Assembly: GCF_027244095.1 (NCBI RefSeq)
Contig: NC_069669.1
Coordinates: 8,830,501-8,894,500, forward strand
Direction of reading: 5' to 3'
DNA length: 64,000 nucleotides
Origin: Hemicordylus capensis
Lineage: Eukaryota > Chordata > Lepidosauria > Squamata > Cordylidae
Positions 1 to 9,989 of the stretch are shown here, piece by piece. The notes below the pieces were generated by a model that had not been told where the DNA came from, ran no database searches, and was given only the letters and a program-made list of their open reading frames with translations. Made by a program: the position numbers and the translations under genes. The stretch's first letter is position 1. Each line of letters starts with the position of its first letter.

Positions 1-63
1 GCAAAAAGCCACATTGACAGATCCCGCAACCCCACGCCCGGCACCAGCAGGTAGCGCTCTCAC

Positions 64-191
64 CTTCATACACAAAGCGGACGTTTTCCTCGTGAGCCAA
101 TGTGTAGCTCTCTTCTGTGGCTCCTGTGTGCTGCGTCATCACCGGGGGTCTCTTGCCGTTCACCCTGTTGAAAACGAGTTTGGGGGCTGGG
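64..191 (-). CDS. MCRIP2: MCRIP2 coding exon 3
   Basis: 128 nt. The acceptor is CCCAACAG before 191 and the donor is GAAG|GTGAG after 64. The exon encodes the most conserved core of the protein (PAPKLVFNRVNG through ENVRFVYE). It enters in phase 2 and leaves in phase 1, which fits the next vertebrate exon outside the window. Confidence 0.93.
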
Positions 192-3100
192 CTGTTGGGC
201 AAGAGAGAGGCAGAGGAAACGGGAGTTTTAAATCAGGCTGCCAACAATCCCCCCAAGAAAGGAGCCTCCTGCTAGTCGGGGACTCTGAGCTGCCTCTAGG
301 GATTCTCCCCACTCTTACTTTGGAAATTAAGCTCACCTGTGACACCCCATCCTCTCTTTTTAGCTCGCAGGTATACAGGTGAGGTGTTCTACCTTAGAGA
401 GGATCAGCTTACGTTTCAGTATCTTCTGCCTCTGCCTGTCGCCTCACAACCCCATACCTTCCAAATTTCCAGAGATGAAAGTAGGGCCAGTCACTTCTCT
501 CTCAACCTAACCTACTTCACAGGGTTGTTGTGAAAGAGAAACTCAAGTATGTAGGACACCGCTCTGGGCTCCTTGGAGGAAGAGCGGGATATAAATGTAA
601 AATAATAATAATTATTATTATTATAAATATATATATATTTCCACCACCTCCTGCTACAAGCATCAAAGACTCTTACTATTTCTATTGTAATTTCTGCTCC
701 TTGCATGCAACAGCTATGAACTGGAGACAGTTTTGCTGTGATGCTCTCCCAGCTGGCATCCACCAGCCTAACTCTAACCCTAACCCTCCATCACAGTTTT
801 TAGAAAACAAAGTCGTGTCTCTTCACCCAGGCTTTGATATGAGAGTACAGTTTTTACTGCTGCTGCTGCTTTGTGCTGTGTGCATTTCATATAGGTTTCT
901 AAGCTTTTAAATAGAGAATCTTATTATTATTATTATTATTATATTTATAGTTAATAGCTGTCCTTCTTTGTATTTTAAATTTTGAATTATTTTTCACGCA
1001 ACACATAATCAACCTGTGGAATTCTCCGCCACAAGGTGTGATGACAGCCAACAGCCTGGATGGCTTCAAGGGGGGTTTAGATAAATTCATGGAGCACAGG
1101 TCTATCAATGGCTACTAGTCTGAGGGCTAGAGGCCACCTCCAGCCTCAAAGGCAGGATGCCTCTGAGTACCAGTTGCAAGGGAGCAACAGCAGGAGAGAG
1201 GGCACACCCCTTTCAACTCCTACCTGTAGGTTTCCCGGGGCATCTGGTGGGCCACTGTGTGGAACAGGATGCTGGACTAGGTAGGCCTTGGGCCTGATCC
1301 AGCAGGGCTTTTCTTATGTTCTTATTGTTTTAATTATATTGTAAACCCCTCTGAGGTTATTTTAATGAAAGGCAGTATAGCAATCAAACAACAGAAGGTA
1401 AAAGTTGTGCAATCAAGTCAGTATCGACTCCTGGCTACCAGAGAGCCCTGTGGTTTTTCTTTGGTAGATACAGGAGGGGTTGACCATTGCCTCCTCCCAC
1501 GCAATATGAGATGATGCCTTTCAGCATCTTCCTATATCGCTGCTGCCCGATAGAGGGGTTTCCCATAGTCTGGGAAACACACCAGCAGGGATTCAAACCA
1601 ACAACCTCTTGCTCCCTAGGCAAGTTACTTCCCCACTGTGCCATTAGGTGGCTAATCAAACAATGCACAAATAAACAAATGGAAGAATTAATTCATAGGA
1701 AGCTACCATCTACCGAGTCAGACCCTTGGTCCATCTAGCTCAGTAATCAGGGACACAGGGAACTCGCTAGCGTCCAGGGAACAAGGTCCCATCAGTGGCT
1801 CCTCCATATTTGTGCCCAAATCACATGTGGCCAGTACCAGGGACATGGCTAATCGGTCCCACTGCAGGGTCTTCCCGGCTGGCGGTTCATTGAATGGCTG
1901 GCAGGGAGCTCCTTTCTGTGCCTATGCCCTGAGCAGAAACTGCTTAATATGCACTCCGGTTTCTCTCCACAGCAATGAGGACTAGAATCTTGCTTCAAAA
2001 ACCAAAAAGGGAAAGAGAATACCAAAAAAAAAAAAAAAACCCACGCTAGGCCAGTTTCACATGATCTAAAATTGGGTAGGATGAGCATCCTTCCCCAGTT
2101 CAGGAGCTGTGGGCATTCCTGTTTTCAGATTGCGTACGAGGGGAGGAAAACAAGATAGGAGGCAGTGAAAATTTTGTCTGCAAGGCTCACGTTGGGTAGG
2201 AAGGATCTGTCCCTATCCAGCAGCTGAATGAGGTAGGAAGAAAAGCCCTCTTAACAACAACAACAAAACCAACAACAAATATTTATATACCACTTTTCAA
2301 CAAAAGGTTTCATAGCGGTTTACATAGAGAAATAATAAATAAATGAGATGGATCCCTGTCCCCAAAGGGCGCACAGTCTAAAAAGAAACATAAGACCCCA
2401 GCAACAGTCACTGGAGGTACTGTGTTGGGGGTGGAGAGGGCCAGTTACTCTCCCCCTGCTAAACTGCATTTAGAGTGGTATAGAAATGTGCTAAATAAAT
2501 AAAATAAAGAGAATCACCATGTTATAAAGATGCCTCTTTGCCCAGGAGAGGAGAGCTGGTCTGGTCACAAGCATGAATTGTCCCCTTTGCTAAACAGGAT
2601 CCACCCTAGTTTGCATTTGAATGGGAGACTACATGTGTGAACACCTTGCCTTATTTCCCCCTCGCCCACGATCAGGAAACAGGAGCGCACACAGCCCCCC
2701 CCCCCGCCTATTTCTGATTGTGTGAACTAGCCTACCCTCCATTCTGTGCTGTGAGCACAGCTAAGACGGCACCGGAACAGAAGTTACACCCTAGTACAGA
2801 AGCGATGGCTTGTTAGAACATGGGCAATAAAACCGTGCTATTGTGGAACGGGAACAAATTGTCAAAACAGAACGGTGTTAAAATAAAAATATTTAAACGG
2901 CTGGGTAATCCCGGGGAAACATCTCCAACAAAGAGCATCAGGGGAAGCCCCAGGGCCTAGTGTACAATAAAATGCACACAAATGCCAAATAAAGCACACA
3001 GCTTTTTCTTTGTTCTGGGCAGACATCAACTGCCCTGTGCTTCAAAAAGCCCCTGGTTGCATTCTGAAACTGAGGGTTAATGTGGCATGGTCCCTGGACA

Positions 3101-6100
3101 AGCATTTAGGAATACAGAATCTGTTCTAGTCCAGGTCTGCGCAGTTTATGGCCGTGCATGGCTGTGGTTTGACTACACCTCCCATCATTCCCAGCCACCA
3201 TGGCCAAGAGTCAAGGATGATGGGAGCTGTAGTCCAGCAACTGCTGGAGGGAGGGGTCTGGTGTCCAGCAAAATCATAGAAAGCTGCCTTACACCGAGTC
3301 AGACCATGGGTCCATCTAGCTCAGGATTGTCTACACAGACAGGCAGCGGCTTTTCCAAGGTTGCAGGCAGGAGTCTCTCTCAGTCCCTGTCTGGAGATGC
3401 TGCCAGGGAGGGAACGTGGAACCTTCTGCATACAAGCAGGTAGGTGCTCTTCCCAGAGCGGCCCCATTTTTAAAATTCATTCATTCATTCATTTTACATT
3501 TTATATCCCGCTCTTCCTCCAAGGAGCCCAGAGCGGTGTACTACATACCTAAGTTTCTCTTTCACAACAACCCTGTAAAGTAGGTTAGGCTGAGAGAGAA
3601 GTGACTGGCCCGGAGTCACCCAGCAAGTCTCATGGCTGAATGGGGATTTGAACTCAGGTCTCCCCGGTCCTAGTCCAGCACTCTAACCACTACACCACGC
3701 TGGCCCCATCATCCCCTAAGGGGAAGATCTTCCAGAGCTCACATGTAGTCTCCCATTCAAATGCAAACCAGGAGTGGGCCCTGCTTAGCAAAGCCAGACT
3801 CGGAGGGAGCTGCACAATTCTGGCCCTCCAGCTGTGGATTATGGGAGTTGCCATCCAACAACAGCGGGGAGGCCAAAGTTGTGTAGCCCTCTTGTAGCCC
3901 CTCGCTGGGACACCAGCCCCCGCCCATATACTTCGCCGTATACTTATGAAAGAAGCCAGAGCTTCATGTCAGGAAACATAAGCTGGTTTTTCTAAAATAA
4001 AGGCTGCCTTTGTGTCCAGGACGCAACTCTGGGCATGCTCCCAAGGGAGTCGTCCTCCAGATCAGGAGTCCATTGGCATGACCTACACCCCCAGTCCGAT
4101 GGCTAATATCCCATGGATCATTTCCAAGGCATCAGGCTATTCACATGCCCTTTGCTCACTCCTTCCAGTCTCCATGCTGAGCCCACCTTCTCTCCCAGAT
4201 TTGCATCATGCAGGCAAGCACGGATTTGAACGCATGCTCCTCTGAGATCAGTGGAGCAAGTCGTGTCTGGGAAGCCACCAACACTACAGAGGGAAGGGAC
4301 AAAGCAAAGGGGAAAGCTGGAAGGACAAAGTCTGGTCAAGTCAGAGCTGCTTCTCTTCCTATGCCTTGAGCCAAAATTGCTCAGCATACATTCAGGTTTT
4401 TCTCTGCATCCATGAGGACTAGAAACTTGCATAAAAAACACCAAAGAGAAACAAAAGATTGAATGCAAGTCACCAGTGTGGTGCAGTGGTTAGAGGGTTG
4501 GACTAGGCCCAGGGAGACCCGAGTTCAAATCCCCATTCAACCATGAAACTCACTGAGTGACTCTGGGCCAGTCACGTATCTGCAGCCTGACCTACCTCAC
4601 AGGGGTGTTGTGGAGATAAAGATAACTATGTAAACTTCCCTGGAGGAAAACCAGGATATAAATATAAAAATATTTTTTTTAAAGAATAAGGGGCGGGGGG
4701 AGACGACTGAGAGGAGACATGATAGAGATGTATAAAATCATACATGGTGTGGAGACAGTTGATAGAGTGATTTTTTTCTCCTTCTCTCATAACACTAGAA
4801 CCAGGGGTCATCCCATGAAACCGACTGCCAAGAAATTTAGGACCGACAAAAGGAAGTACTTTTCATACAATGCATAATCAACCTGTGGAATTCTCTGCCA
4901 CAAGATGTGATGCCAGCCAACAGCCTGGATGCCTTTAAGAGTTTAGAGAAATTGATGGAGGACAGGCCTATTAATGGCTACTCGTCTGAGGGCTGTAGGC
5001 CACCTCCAGCCTCTGAATACCAGTTACAGGGGAGTAGCCGTAGGAAAGAGAGGCATCTGGCTGGCCACTGTGTGAAACAGGATGCTGGACTAATTGGGCC
5101 TTGGGCCTGATCCAGCAGGGCTGTTCTTATGTAAGTCTGTGTTAAAAGGGACACATTATGTGCTGTGAGCATAATAATAGCCAATGAGCCAGGCCCATAT
5201 TTTTTGGCCATTGGTATAATCTCAGGAAACTAATTGCTCATTATGATTTTTGGTAACATCTATCCCTATAGATGCAAAACAGGTGACAGCACCCTTACAC
5301 TTACAGATTTCTGTGTGTTCTCACCCCTTCTTCATCCCTACCCCCTCCAACAATTAGCAGTCTTTTCCTGTTTTGTTACAAAACTGCAGTCAAGTTCAGG
5401 TTCTTTATTGCTTAAAACCAGAAGTTGTCACCATCTAAAATGAAAAGTGCATTTACAAAATGGCAAGCAAAAGGGTCACAATACAAAACGAAGGCTTATA
5501 TTCACAATATAAAAGGAGAGTCAAAAATGAGGGGGAACAGGCTTTGAATCTTACGGAATGGTGTGGCCCCTGCTTACCAAAGAACTGCTAGGAGTACATT
5601 TTCTCCGCCAATTTGGTGGCAGCGTAGGGATACATAGGACCCGGGTTGAATCGGCCGGCGGTAAGGGTTCAGAGCTGTTCCGTTCCGTGGAGGATTCAAA
5701 GACCAGCGTCTTGGATCAGGTTAGCACCCGGGGTCCCCTCCTGGTCGGGGCAGAGGTGGCAGATCTAGCCTCAGGGTTCTCTCCCCGATCCTCATGTGTC
5801 CGGGCAAGGGACGCCCTGTGTTTCCCCTAAATCCTTCTGTGTCTGTGATCCATGAACTCAGGTAGGAAGAGGGACAGGTGAGCAGTAATCAGGTGGCCCG
5901 GAGAAAGGGGAACAAGCAAGAGCAGGCATCTGGCAGTCCAGACGAGCCGCCTCGAGCCAGTTTAAGTGTCTTTCCCAAGACACGCCTACCTGGATCACGT
6001 GTCAGAACTATGGTATTACATAAAACGTTGCAGTCATTTTTGCACACCGCGAAAGGGCTAGGGCAGTGGTTCCCCAAACTGGGAGCCTCCAGATGTTGCT

Positions 6101-8617
6101 GAAGGACAGCTCCCATCAGCCCCAGCCACAATTAACTGTAGCTGGGGCAGATGGGAGTTGTAGTTCAGCAACATCTGGAGGCTGCCAGCTTGGGAACGAC
6201 TGGATTAGGGGCAACAATGAACAAATGCTTGTCCTCTCTTCGTGGCGCAGTCTTCGGAGGACATTCTCGCCAATTCCCATTCTTCCTTCCTCGGACAACA
6301 GCGACCACATTTTATTTAGTTTCTGTGTTTTCCAAAACGACAGTTTGTTAAAAGCCATTGCAGATCTAGCCACTGAAGGCTGGGTGGTCAAAACAAGGAA
6401 AGTATGAGAACACACTGAATGCAAGTGATTGCCTCTTTTACATCTATGGGGGTGTAAGGCTGCTCTGCATTGATCGATCGATCGATTGTTGAATTTGTAC
6501 ATGGCCTTTCATTAAAACAACCTCAAGGCAGTTCCCACGGAGAAATTAAAACAAGACTATAAAAGTTATAGTCTTAAAATATACACTAGACTATTAAAGC
6601 TAGCATATAAAAACATAGATCTGACCAAAAGGATTAAAATGTGTAAGCATGCACATGCCTTAGAGCCGGCCTGCTCAACTTCGCGCCCCCCCAGCTGTGT
6701 TTGAACTACAACTCCCATAATCCCAGCCACAGGGGCCAATCGCCAGGGATTATGGGAATTGTAGGCCAACATCTGCAGGAAGGGTGAAACTGAGCAGCCG
6801 TGCCTTAGAGGAAACACTTCTGTCAAACACTTCTGGGGATGCAGCTCAGTAGCAGAGCATCTGCTTTGCAAGCATAAGGTCCCAAGTTCCCTCTCGGGCA
6901 GCATCTTCGGGCAGGGCTGGGAAAGACTCCTGCCTGGAACCGTGGAGAGACGCTGCCAGTCAGTGTAGACCAAGATTTCTTAACCTTGGGCCTCCAGATG
7001 TTGTTGTACTACAACTCCCATCATCCTCAGACACGGCCTTTGTGGATGAGGATGATGGGAGCTGTAGTCCAACAACATCTGGGGGCCCAAGGTTAAGAAA
7101 CCCTGGTGTAGACAATACTGGGCTAGCGGGACCAATGGTCTGGCTCGGTTGGTATAAGGCAGTTCCCCATGTTCCCCTGCCCTTAGGAGTCCCTGCCCCA
7201 AGGAGTCCACAGTCTCCACCACAACAACGGAAGGGAAAAAGCAAGGCCAAGAGGGTTAAAGGTGAGCAAAAGCAGCTGTCCCTCCTCACCCTCTTCACGC
7301 CCCTCGGGGCAGAACTGTGGCGATCTGCAGGAACCCTTCCCAGCCTCCTCAGAGGGGCAAAGGCAAGAAAGAAGCCCCCCAGCTGGGCGCGCTGGGCGGC
7401 TGAGAGCCCTCGTGGGCACGCCAGCCATGCCCGCCTTGGCCCCGCCTTTCAAGGGGGTGTGTCCCTTCGGGGCTCTCTGGGGCAAAGGTGATTCGCTGGG
7501 CAGCGGCGGCGCGGCAGCAAACTTGGACGGCGATCTGGAAACAAGCCCCCCCCCCACACCCCCGATCTTCTAGCCTCACTCTCGTCCCCTCCGTGGGGAA
7601 CGACAAGAGGTTCCCCCTCCCAGGCGCCACACGGTGCGTCTTTGCCTCCCTCTCCAAGCAAGACCCTCCTCCCCACGCAAACAACAGACCCTCAAGCCGC
7701 TACCCACCCCCTGCCGCGCCCTCCCCACCTCCGATCTCCTTCCCCAGCCCGCCCCTCCGCGGCCTCTTCCTCCCCCACCCCCGCTCCTCGCAGCCATGTG
7801 CCAAGGACACCCCGGTAACCTTTCCACAAGGTCACCCCCACCTCCTTTCCCAGCCAGCCCCTTAGCTTCGGGGGCTGCGGCAATTATGCCCCCCCCCGGC
7901 ACAGTAAGCCACCCCCCGGCCGGGATCGCAGTGACCCATGCCGCTCCCCGCCCACCCCCGGAGGGAGCTGTCCCAGGAGGAAGGCCCCAGAAAGCTGCGC
8001 GCTGCGTTCCCACATTGCCCGGCGGCGACGCTGCGCCTGGCGCACAAGGTCACAGCCCGGCGGCGCACGCCGCCCAGGCCGAAATCGGGAGGCAGCCCCT
8101 GCCCGGGTTGGGAGGGCGGGCGAGCACTTCGACTCACCTTGAGAGAGGCCAGGAGCTCTGCTGCTGCTGCTGCCGCCTGCATTTCAGGTCCACCAATTTG
8201 CTCTCCACCTGCTGCGTGGGACCTGCGTGGGGGAATGACCACAGCGCCTCAGAGGCTGCGCTCCAGCCATGGTGTGGGGTGCGGGGGACCGCCGGGCAAA
8301 GCACAGCAGCCTCAGCCGCCCGCGATCCGAGCCGTCCCCGGGAGAGCAGAGAGTTAACGAGGAGGAGAGAGTCGGGAGGGAGGGCTAAGGGGTTGTGCCA
8401 AGGACTGCCAGGATGTCCGAGTCAGAGGAAGCAGCAGCCCGGGAAGCAGCACAGTCAGCTCCCAGCAGAGAGCTTGTGCGGGGGGGGGGGGGGGGGCAGG
8501 AAGCTCTGCGCACGTGCAAGTAATCTCTCTCCCCCCCCCCCACCTCCCAAAGACCCGATCCCTACCTGTTCTTCTTTGGGTGGCTAATTTGCTGGGTCCC
8601 CGAGTGATGGTGTACAT
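64..8617 (-). CDS. MCRIP2: MCRIP2 (MAPK-regulated corepressor-interacting protein 2), 5' three coding exons; 3' end off the left edge
   Basis: Coding exons read 8617-8566, 8222-8138 and 191-64; joined they give 88 codons plus one base, and the last exon must lie left of the window. The N-terminus MYTITRGPSKLATQRRTG and the exon 3 segments KLVFNRVNGKRPP and YTLAHEENVRFVYE match the vertebrate MCRIP2/FAM195A family closely. All junctions are GT-AG with compatible phases (1, 2, 1). Family knowledge: MCRIP proteins are small, largely disordered and interact with CtBP-type corepressors and with DDX6/stress-granule machinery; MCRIP2 is less studied than MCRIP1. The middle exon is shorter than in human and codes a five-glutamine CAG run, while the WPLS|S join is kept. 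The start sits in a CpG island, head-to-head with METTL26. Confidence 0.93.
490..640 (+). repeat. Sauria SINE, 3' part
   Basis: Contains the family's conserved block GGGCCAGTCAC...CACAGGGTTGTTGTG and CTCCTTGGAGGAAGAG, then GGGATATAAATGT and an AAT-rich tail. The tRNA-like head is missing or degraded. Confidence 0.8.
980..1390 (+). mobile_element. L2/CR1-like LINE 3' fragment
   Basis: Encodes a decayed end of the reverse-transcriptase C-terminus (ACAACGCATAATC-like, TGGAATTCTCTGCC-like) and the family 3' end GGCCTTGGGCCTGATCCAGC near 1287-1306. A second LINE-type tail (GTAAACCCCTCTGAGG) follows at 1340-1385. Homologous copies are at 4690-5136, 11810-12200 (-), 49872-50428 and 61468-61665 (-). 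Confidence 0.75.
1405..1655 (-). repeat. tRNA-derived SINE with Bov-B-like 3' tail
   Basis: Read on the minus strand: CACCTAATGGCACAGTGGGG (A-box region), then GGTTGG-TTGAATCCC (B-box region), a central GATATAGGAAGATGCTGAAAGG block and a CGATACTGACTTG tail. Homologous copies are at 23592-23842 (-) and 33980-34205 (+). Confidence 0.75.
1690..1775 (-). repeat. 5S/tRNA chimeric SINE, body fragment
   Basis: Contains the minus-strand body signature GAGTCAGACCCTTGGTCCA and TCTAGCTCAGT. Only the 3' part is present. Confidence 0.65.
2255..2545 (-). repeat. L2-like short tail repeat (family T)
   Basis: Minus-strand copy of a recurrent unit: ends at the tail GCGGTATATAAA-like / CAACAAAAGG, and includes ATTGTGAGCCCTTTGGGGAC and CTGGTGTCT-like segments. 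At least twelve further copies lie in the window on both strands. Confidence 0.65.
2545..2652 (+). repeat. 5S/tRNA chimeric SINE, 5S-like head only
   Basis: GAGAGCTGGTCTGGT then GCTAAACAGGATCCACCC and GAATGGGAGACTACATG. The middle and last stretches match 5S rRNA internal promoter boxes A and C. The body is absent. Confidence 0.7.
3132..3260. mobile_element. Palindromic hAT-like MITE
   Basis: Inverted-repeat element with the family core ACTACA-CTCCCATCAT on the left arm and GATGATGGGAGCTGTAGT on the right. No clear target-site duplication was found. Confidence 0.6.
3272..3790 (-). repeat. 5S/tRNA chimeric SINE interrupted by a Sauria SINE
   Basis: Body and tRNA-like head read at 3272-3465. 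The 5S-like head resumes at about 3709-3790 (CCCCTAAGGGGAAGATCTTC, GTAGTCTCCCATTCAAATG). The intervening 3469-3708 is a full Sauria SINE on the same strand, and GGCCCCAT stands on both sides of it. Confidence 0.75.
3469..3708 (-). repeat. Sauria SINE, full length, nested in another SINE
   Basis: On the minus strand: CCAGCGTGGTGTAGTGGTTA (A box), GAGTTCAAATCCCCATTCAG (B box), central AGTCACTTCTCTCTCAGCC, then CTCCTTGGAGGAAGAGCGGG and a TATAAAATG tail. Sauria SINEs are known only from Squamata/Lepidosauria. Confidence 0.88.
3813..3893. mobile_element. Shortened palindromic MITE
   Basis: Ends GCACAATTCTGGCCCTCC and GGCCAAAGTTGTGTAG are complementary. The centre GATTATGGGAGTTG is the family core, but the element is shorter than the usual 130-140 bp. 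Confidence 0.5.
4472..4680 (+). repeat. Sauria SINE, full length
   Basis: TGGTGCAGTGGTTAGAGGG (A box), CGAGTTCAAATCCCCATTC (B box), GTTGTGGAGATAAA, then TCCCTGGAGGAAAACCAGG and GATATAAATATAAAAAT. Confidence 0.88.
4690..5136 (+). mobile_element. L2/CR1-like LINE 3' fragment (RT C-terminus)
   Basis: Begins near AGGAGACATGATAGAGATG, includes AACCAGGGGTCATCCCATG and TGGAATTCTCTGCCACAAG, and ends with the family 3' end CTGATCCAGCAGGGCTGTTC. The frame resembles the reverse-transcriptase C-terminus seen more intact at 49872-50358. Confidence 0.8.
5140..5870 (+). mobile_element. Probable LTR-retroelement fossil: LTR, primer-binding site and short leader
   Basis: TGGTGGCAGCGTAGGGAT at 5614-5631 matches the expected tRNA-Leu primer-binding site except at two positions. 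It lies three bases after a ...CCGCCA end, as expected at an LTR 3' edge, and a TATAAAAG box lies about 100 bp upstream at 5508-5515. I read 5140(?)-5610 as LTR and 5611 to about 5870 as leader. The left edge and family are uncertain, no capsid, polymerase or envelope part is seen, and the copy is clearly broken and old. Confidence 0.4.
6020..6330 (-). repeat. Unnamed dispersed repeat H, copy 1, interrupted by a MITE
   Basis: The minus strand reads GAGAATGTCCTCCGAAGAC, then GTTCATTGTTGCCCCTAATC, the MITE, then CTTTCGCGGTGTGCAAAAATG. The same order without the MITE is found at 34535-34880 and 44040-44390. I do not recognise the family. Confidence 0.65.
6064..6202. mobile_element. hAT-like palindromic MITE (139 bp) inside repeat H
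   Basis: Terminal inverted repeats CAGTGGTTCCCCAAACTGG and its near complement CCAGCTTGGGAACGACTG. The flanking 8-mers GGCTAGGG (6056-6063) and GATTAGGG (6203-6210) look like a decayed target-site duplication. Confidence 0.8.
6666..6802. mobile_element. hAT-like palindromic MITE (137 bp) with perfect 8-bp TSD
   Basis: CCTTAGAG is duplicated exactly at 6658-6665 and 6803-6810. The arms are CTGCTCAACTTCG... and ...GAAACTGAGCAG. An 8-bp duplication is the hAT superfamily hallmark. Confidence 0.85.
6836..7180 (+). repeat. tRNA-headed form of the chimeric SINE, split by a MITE
   Basis: Head GCAGCTCAGTAGCAGAGC (A box) and GGTCCCAAGTTCCCTC (decayed B box), body GACTCCTGCCTGGAAC, then the MITE at 6971-7105, then TACTGGGCTAG through GGCAGTTCCCCATGTTC. 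Confidence 0.75.
6971..7105. mobile_element. hAT-like palindromic MITE (135 bp) in the SINE body, TSD GTGTAGAC
   Basis: Exact 8-bp duplication GTGTAGAC at 6963-6970 and 7106-7113. Terminal repeats are TTTCTTAACCTTGGGCC and its complement GGCCCAAGGTTAAGAAA. The same target site is hit at 45601-45730 and 57528-57663. Confidence 0.9.
8138..8222 (-). CDS. MCRIP2: MCRIP2 coding exon 2
   Basis: 85 nt. The acceptor is CACGCAG before 8222 and the donor is CAAG|GTGAG after 8138. It encodes PTQQVESKLVDLKCRR, a five-Gln run and SSWPLS, aligning with the human PTQQQVEGRLGELLKCRQ segment but lacking much of the human proline-rich insert. Confidence 0.9.
8480..8496 (+). repeat. 17-nt G homopolymer in MCRIP2 intron 1
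   Basis: Uninterrupted G run 70 nt past the exon 1 donor, C-rich on the transcribed strand. Length polymorphism or a sequencing-dependent length is likely. Confidence 0.9.
8566..8617 (-). CDS. MCRIP2: MCRIP2 coding exon 1
   Basis: 52 nt from the ATG at 8617 to the donor ACAG|GTAGG. The N-terminus MYTITRGPSKLATQRRTG is essentially the family signature, which fixes the start. Confidence 0.94.
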
Positions 8618-9286
8618 CACGGGCTCCAGGCAGCCGCTCTTGAATGTGGGTCGAGGAGGGAGGCAGCCCACGTTTCCAGAAGACGCTTTAAAAAGTGCGC
8701 CCAGACAGGACCCAACTTGGCGTGGCGGCAACCCGCTCCGAAAGACCGAGTGCAAGGCTCAAAGCCCCACGCGCGGGTGGATGTGTCCGCCTCTTCTTCT
8801 TCTTCTTCTTCCCCGGGGCTGATGGGTCTGCCCTCTTCTGCAGTCGAGCCGCCTGTTGCGACAGCCAGCGCTTTCCTCCGGCGCCTGCTGCCTTCCACTT
8901 TAACTTCTTCCCGGCGCAGCAGCTGGCCGCGGCGCGGTTCGCCTTTAACAGGGAGAAGTGGCGAGCGAGCGGCCCAGGAGGCATGCCTCCAACCCGCCCC
9001 CCCCGCGCCTCTTAAAGGCGCCGCAGCGCGCCTGCCGACGGGCCACCACGACGCCTCGCGATTGCGCAAGCCCGGGCCCGGCGCCTGGTTCATTCCCACG
9101 TGACGCTTGGAAGAGCGCCCAGGGTTGCCACCACTCACTCCACGAGGGGCAGGGCGCGCGCACCACCAGCCTCTGCCGGCATCGCTGGATCTGCATTAAA
9201 CACCGGCCCGCCCCGCTCCCAGTGCGAACTGGACTAGGGGAAACCGCTTTTCAAAGTGGTGGCTCTCTCTTACATTCAGCAAGGAG

Positions 9287-9985
9287 GAAGAGAGCTGGTC
9301 TGGTGGCGGCAGCATGAATGGCCCTCTTAGCTAAGCAGGGCCCACCCTGGTTTGCATTTGCATGGGAGACTACATGAGTGAGCACTGTAAGATTGGGATG
9401 GGGCCGTTCTAGGAAGAGCACCTGCATGCAGAAGGTTCCAGCTTCCAAGTTCCCTCCCTGGCAGCATCCCCAAGATAGGATAAGATTTTTTAAAAAATTT
9501 TTTAAATAGGACAAGATTTTTTTATTTCTTTTTAAATAGGACAAGATTTTTTTTGTTGAACCAACAAACTACCAAAGCATACAGTCCATTGCCAAAGCAC
9601 AATTATATACAAAGTGGTTGTTTGTACATCATATATCTACAAAGATTTACACACAAGGATTTGGAGACCCACCGGGTTATAAAGTATATGCAGGCAGTAC
9701 TGTAACTCGGGGATGGGGGATTACAAGGCACATCAGGTAAGGGGGGTGGTGGTTTTACGTCCAACGTCTATTTCCATTATTTGTCCTATTGCTGTTTAGA
9801 AGAGATACACTTGTCTTTTTGAACATAACCATACAGACTTTTCCAGAAGAGATTTACTGTCTGAGCCACATGAAGAGATTCCTGCCTGCAACCTTGGAGA
9901 AGCCGCTGCCAGTCTGTGTCGAGGATACTGAGCTAGATGGACCAGTGGTCTGACTCGGTAGAAGGCAGCTTCCTATGTTCCTAAG
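9287..9985 (+). repeat. 5S/tRNA chimeric SINE split by a LINE-like insertion
   Basis: 5S-like head and tRNA-like part at 9287-9480 (GCTAAGCAGGGCCCACCC, CATGGGAGACTACATG). The body resumes at about 9874 (TTCCTGCCTGCAACCTTGG) and ends GGCAGCTTCCTATGTTCC. Confidence 0.8.
9481..9873 (-). mobile_element. LINE-like insertion inside a SINE (family uncertain, possibly L1 3' UTR)
   Basis: T-rich left end consistent with a poly(A) tail on the minus strand, preceded by a ATAGGACAAGATTTTTTT unit repeated in tandem. The remaining 300 bp are unique in this window. Assignment to L1 is a guess from the 3'-UTR-like composition. Confidence 0.45.
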
Positions 9986-9989
9986 CAGC

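Larger units (their letters stand above)
193..8137 (-). other. MCRIP2 intron 2 (about 7.9 kb)
   Basis: GT-AG intron filled with retroposons, MITEs and one probable LTR-element fragment, listed separately. Short tracts between listed repeats, for example 1860-2250 and 2650-3080, showed nothing I can name. Confidence 0.75.
7300..9230. promoter_or_regulatory. CpG island spanning the MCRIP2 promoter and first exons
   Basis: Long GC-rich, CpG-dense stretch free of retroposons, covering MCRIP2 exons 1 and 2 and about 600 bp upstream of the start codon. No distinct TATA box is convincing. Open frames here on both strands are composition artefacts. Confidence 0.75.

Noticed and set aside
771-787. 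CTAACCCTAACCC-like telomere motif
   Set aside because: Fewer than three units; a chance or ancient trace, not an interstitial telomere array.
7634-8587. 317-codon plus-strand open frame
   Set aside because: Pro/Ala-rich, lies in the CpG island antisense to MCRIP2 exons 1-2, and matches no family; frames on several strands are open here because of composition.
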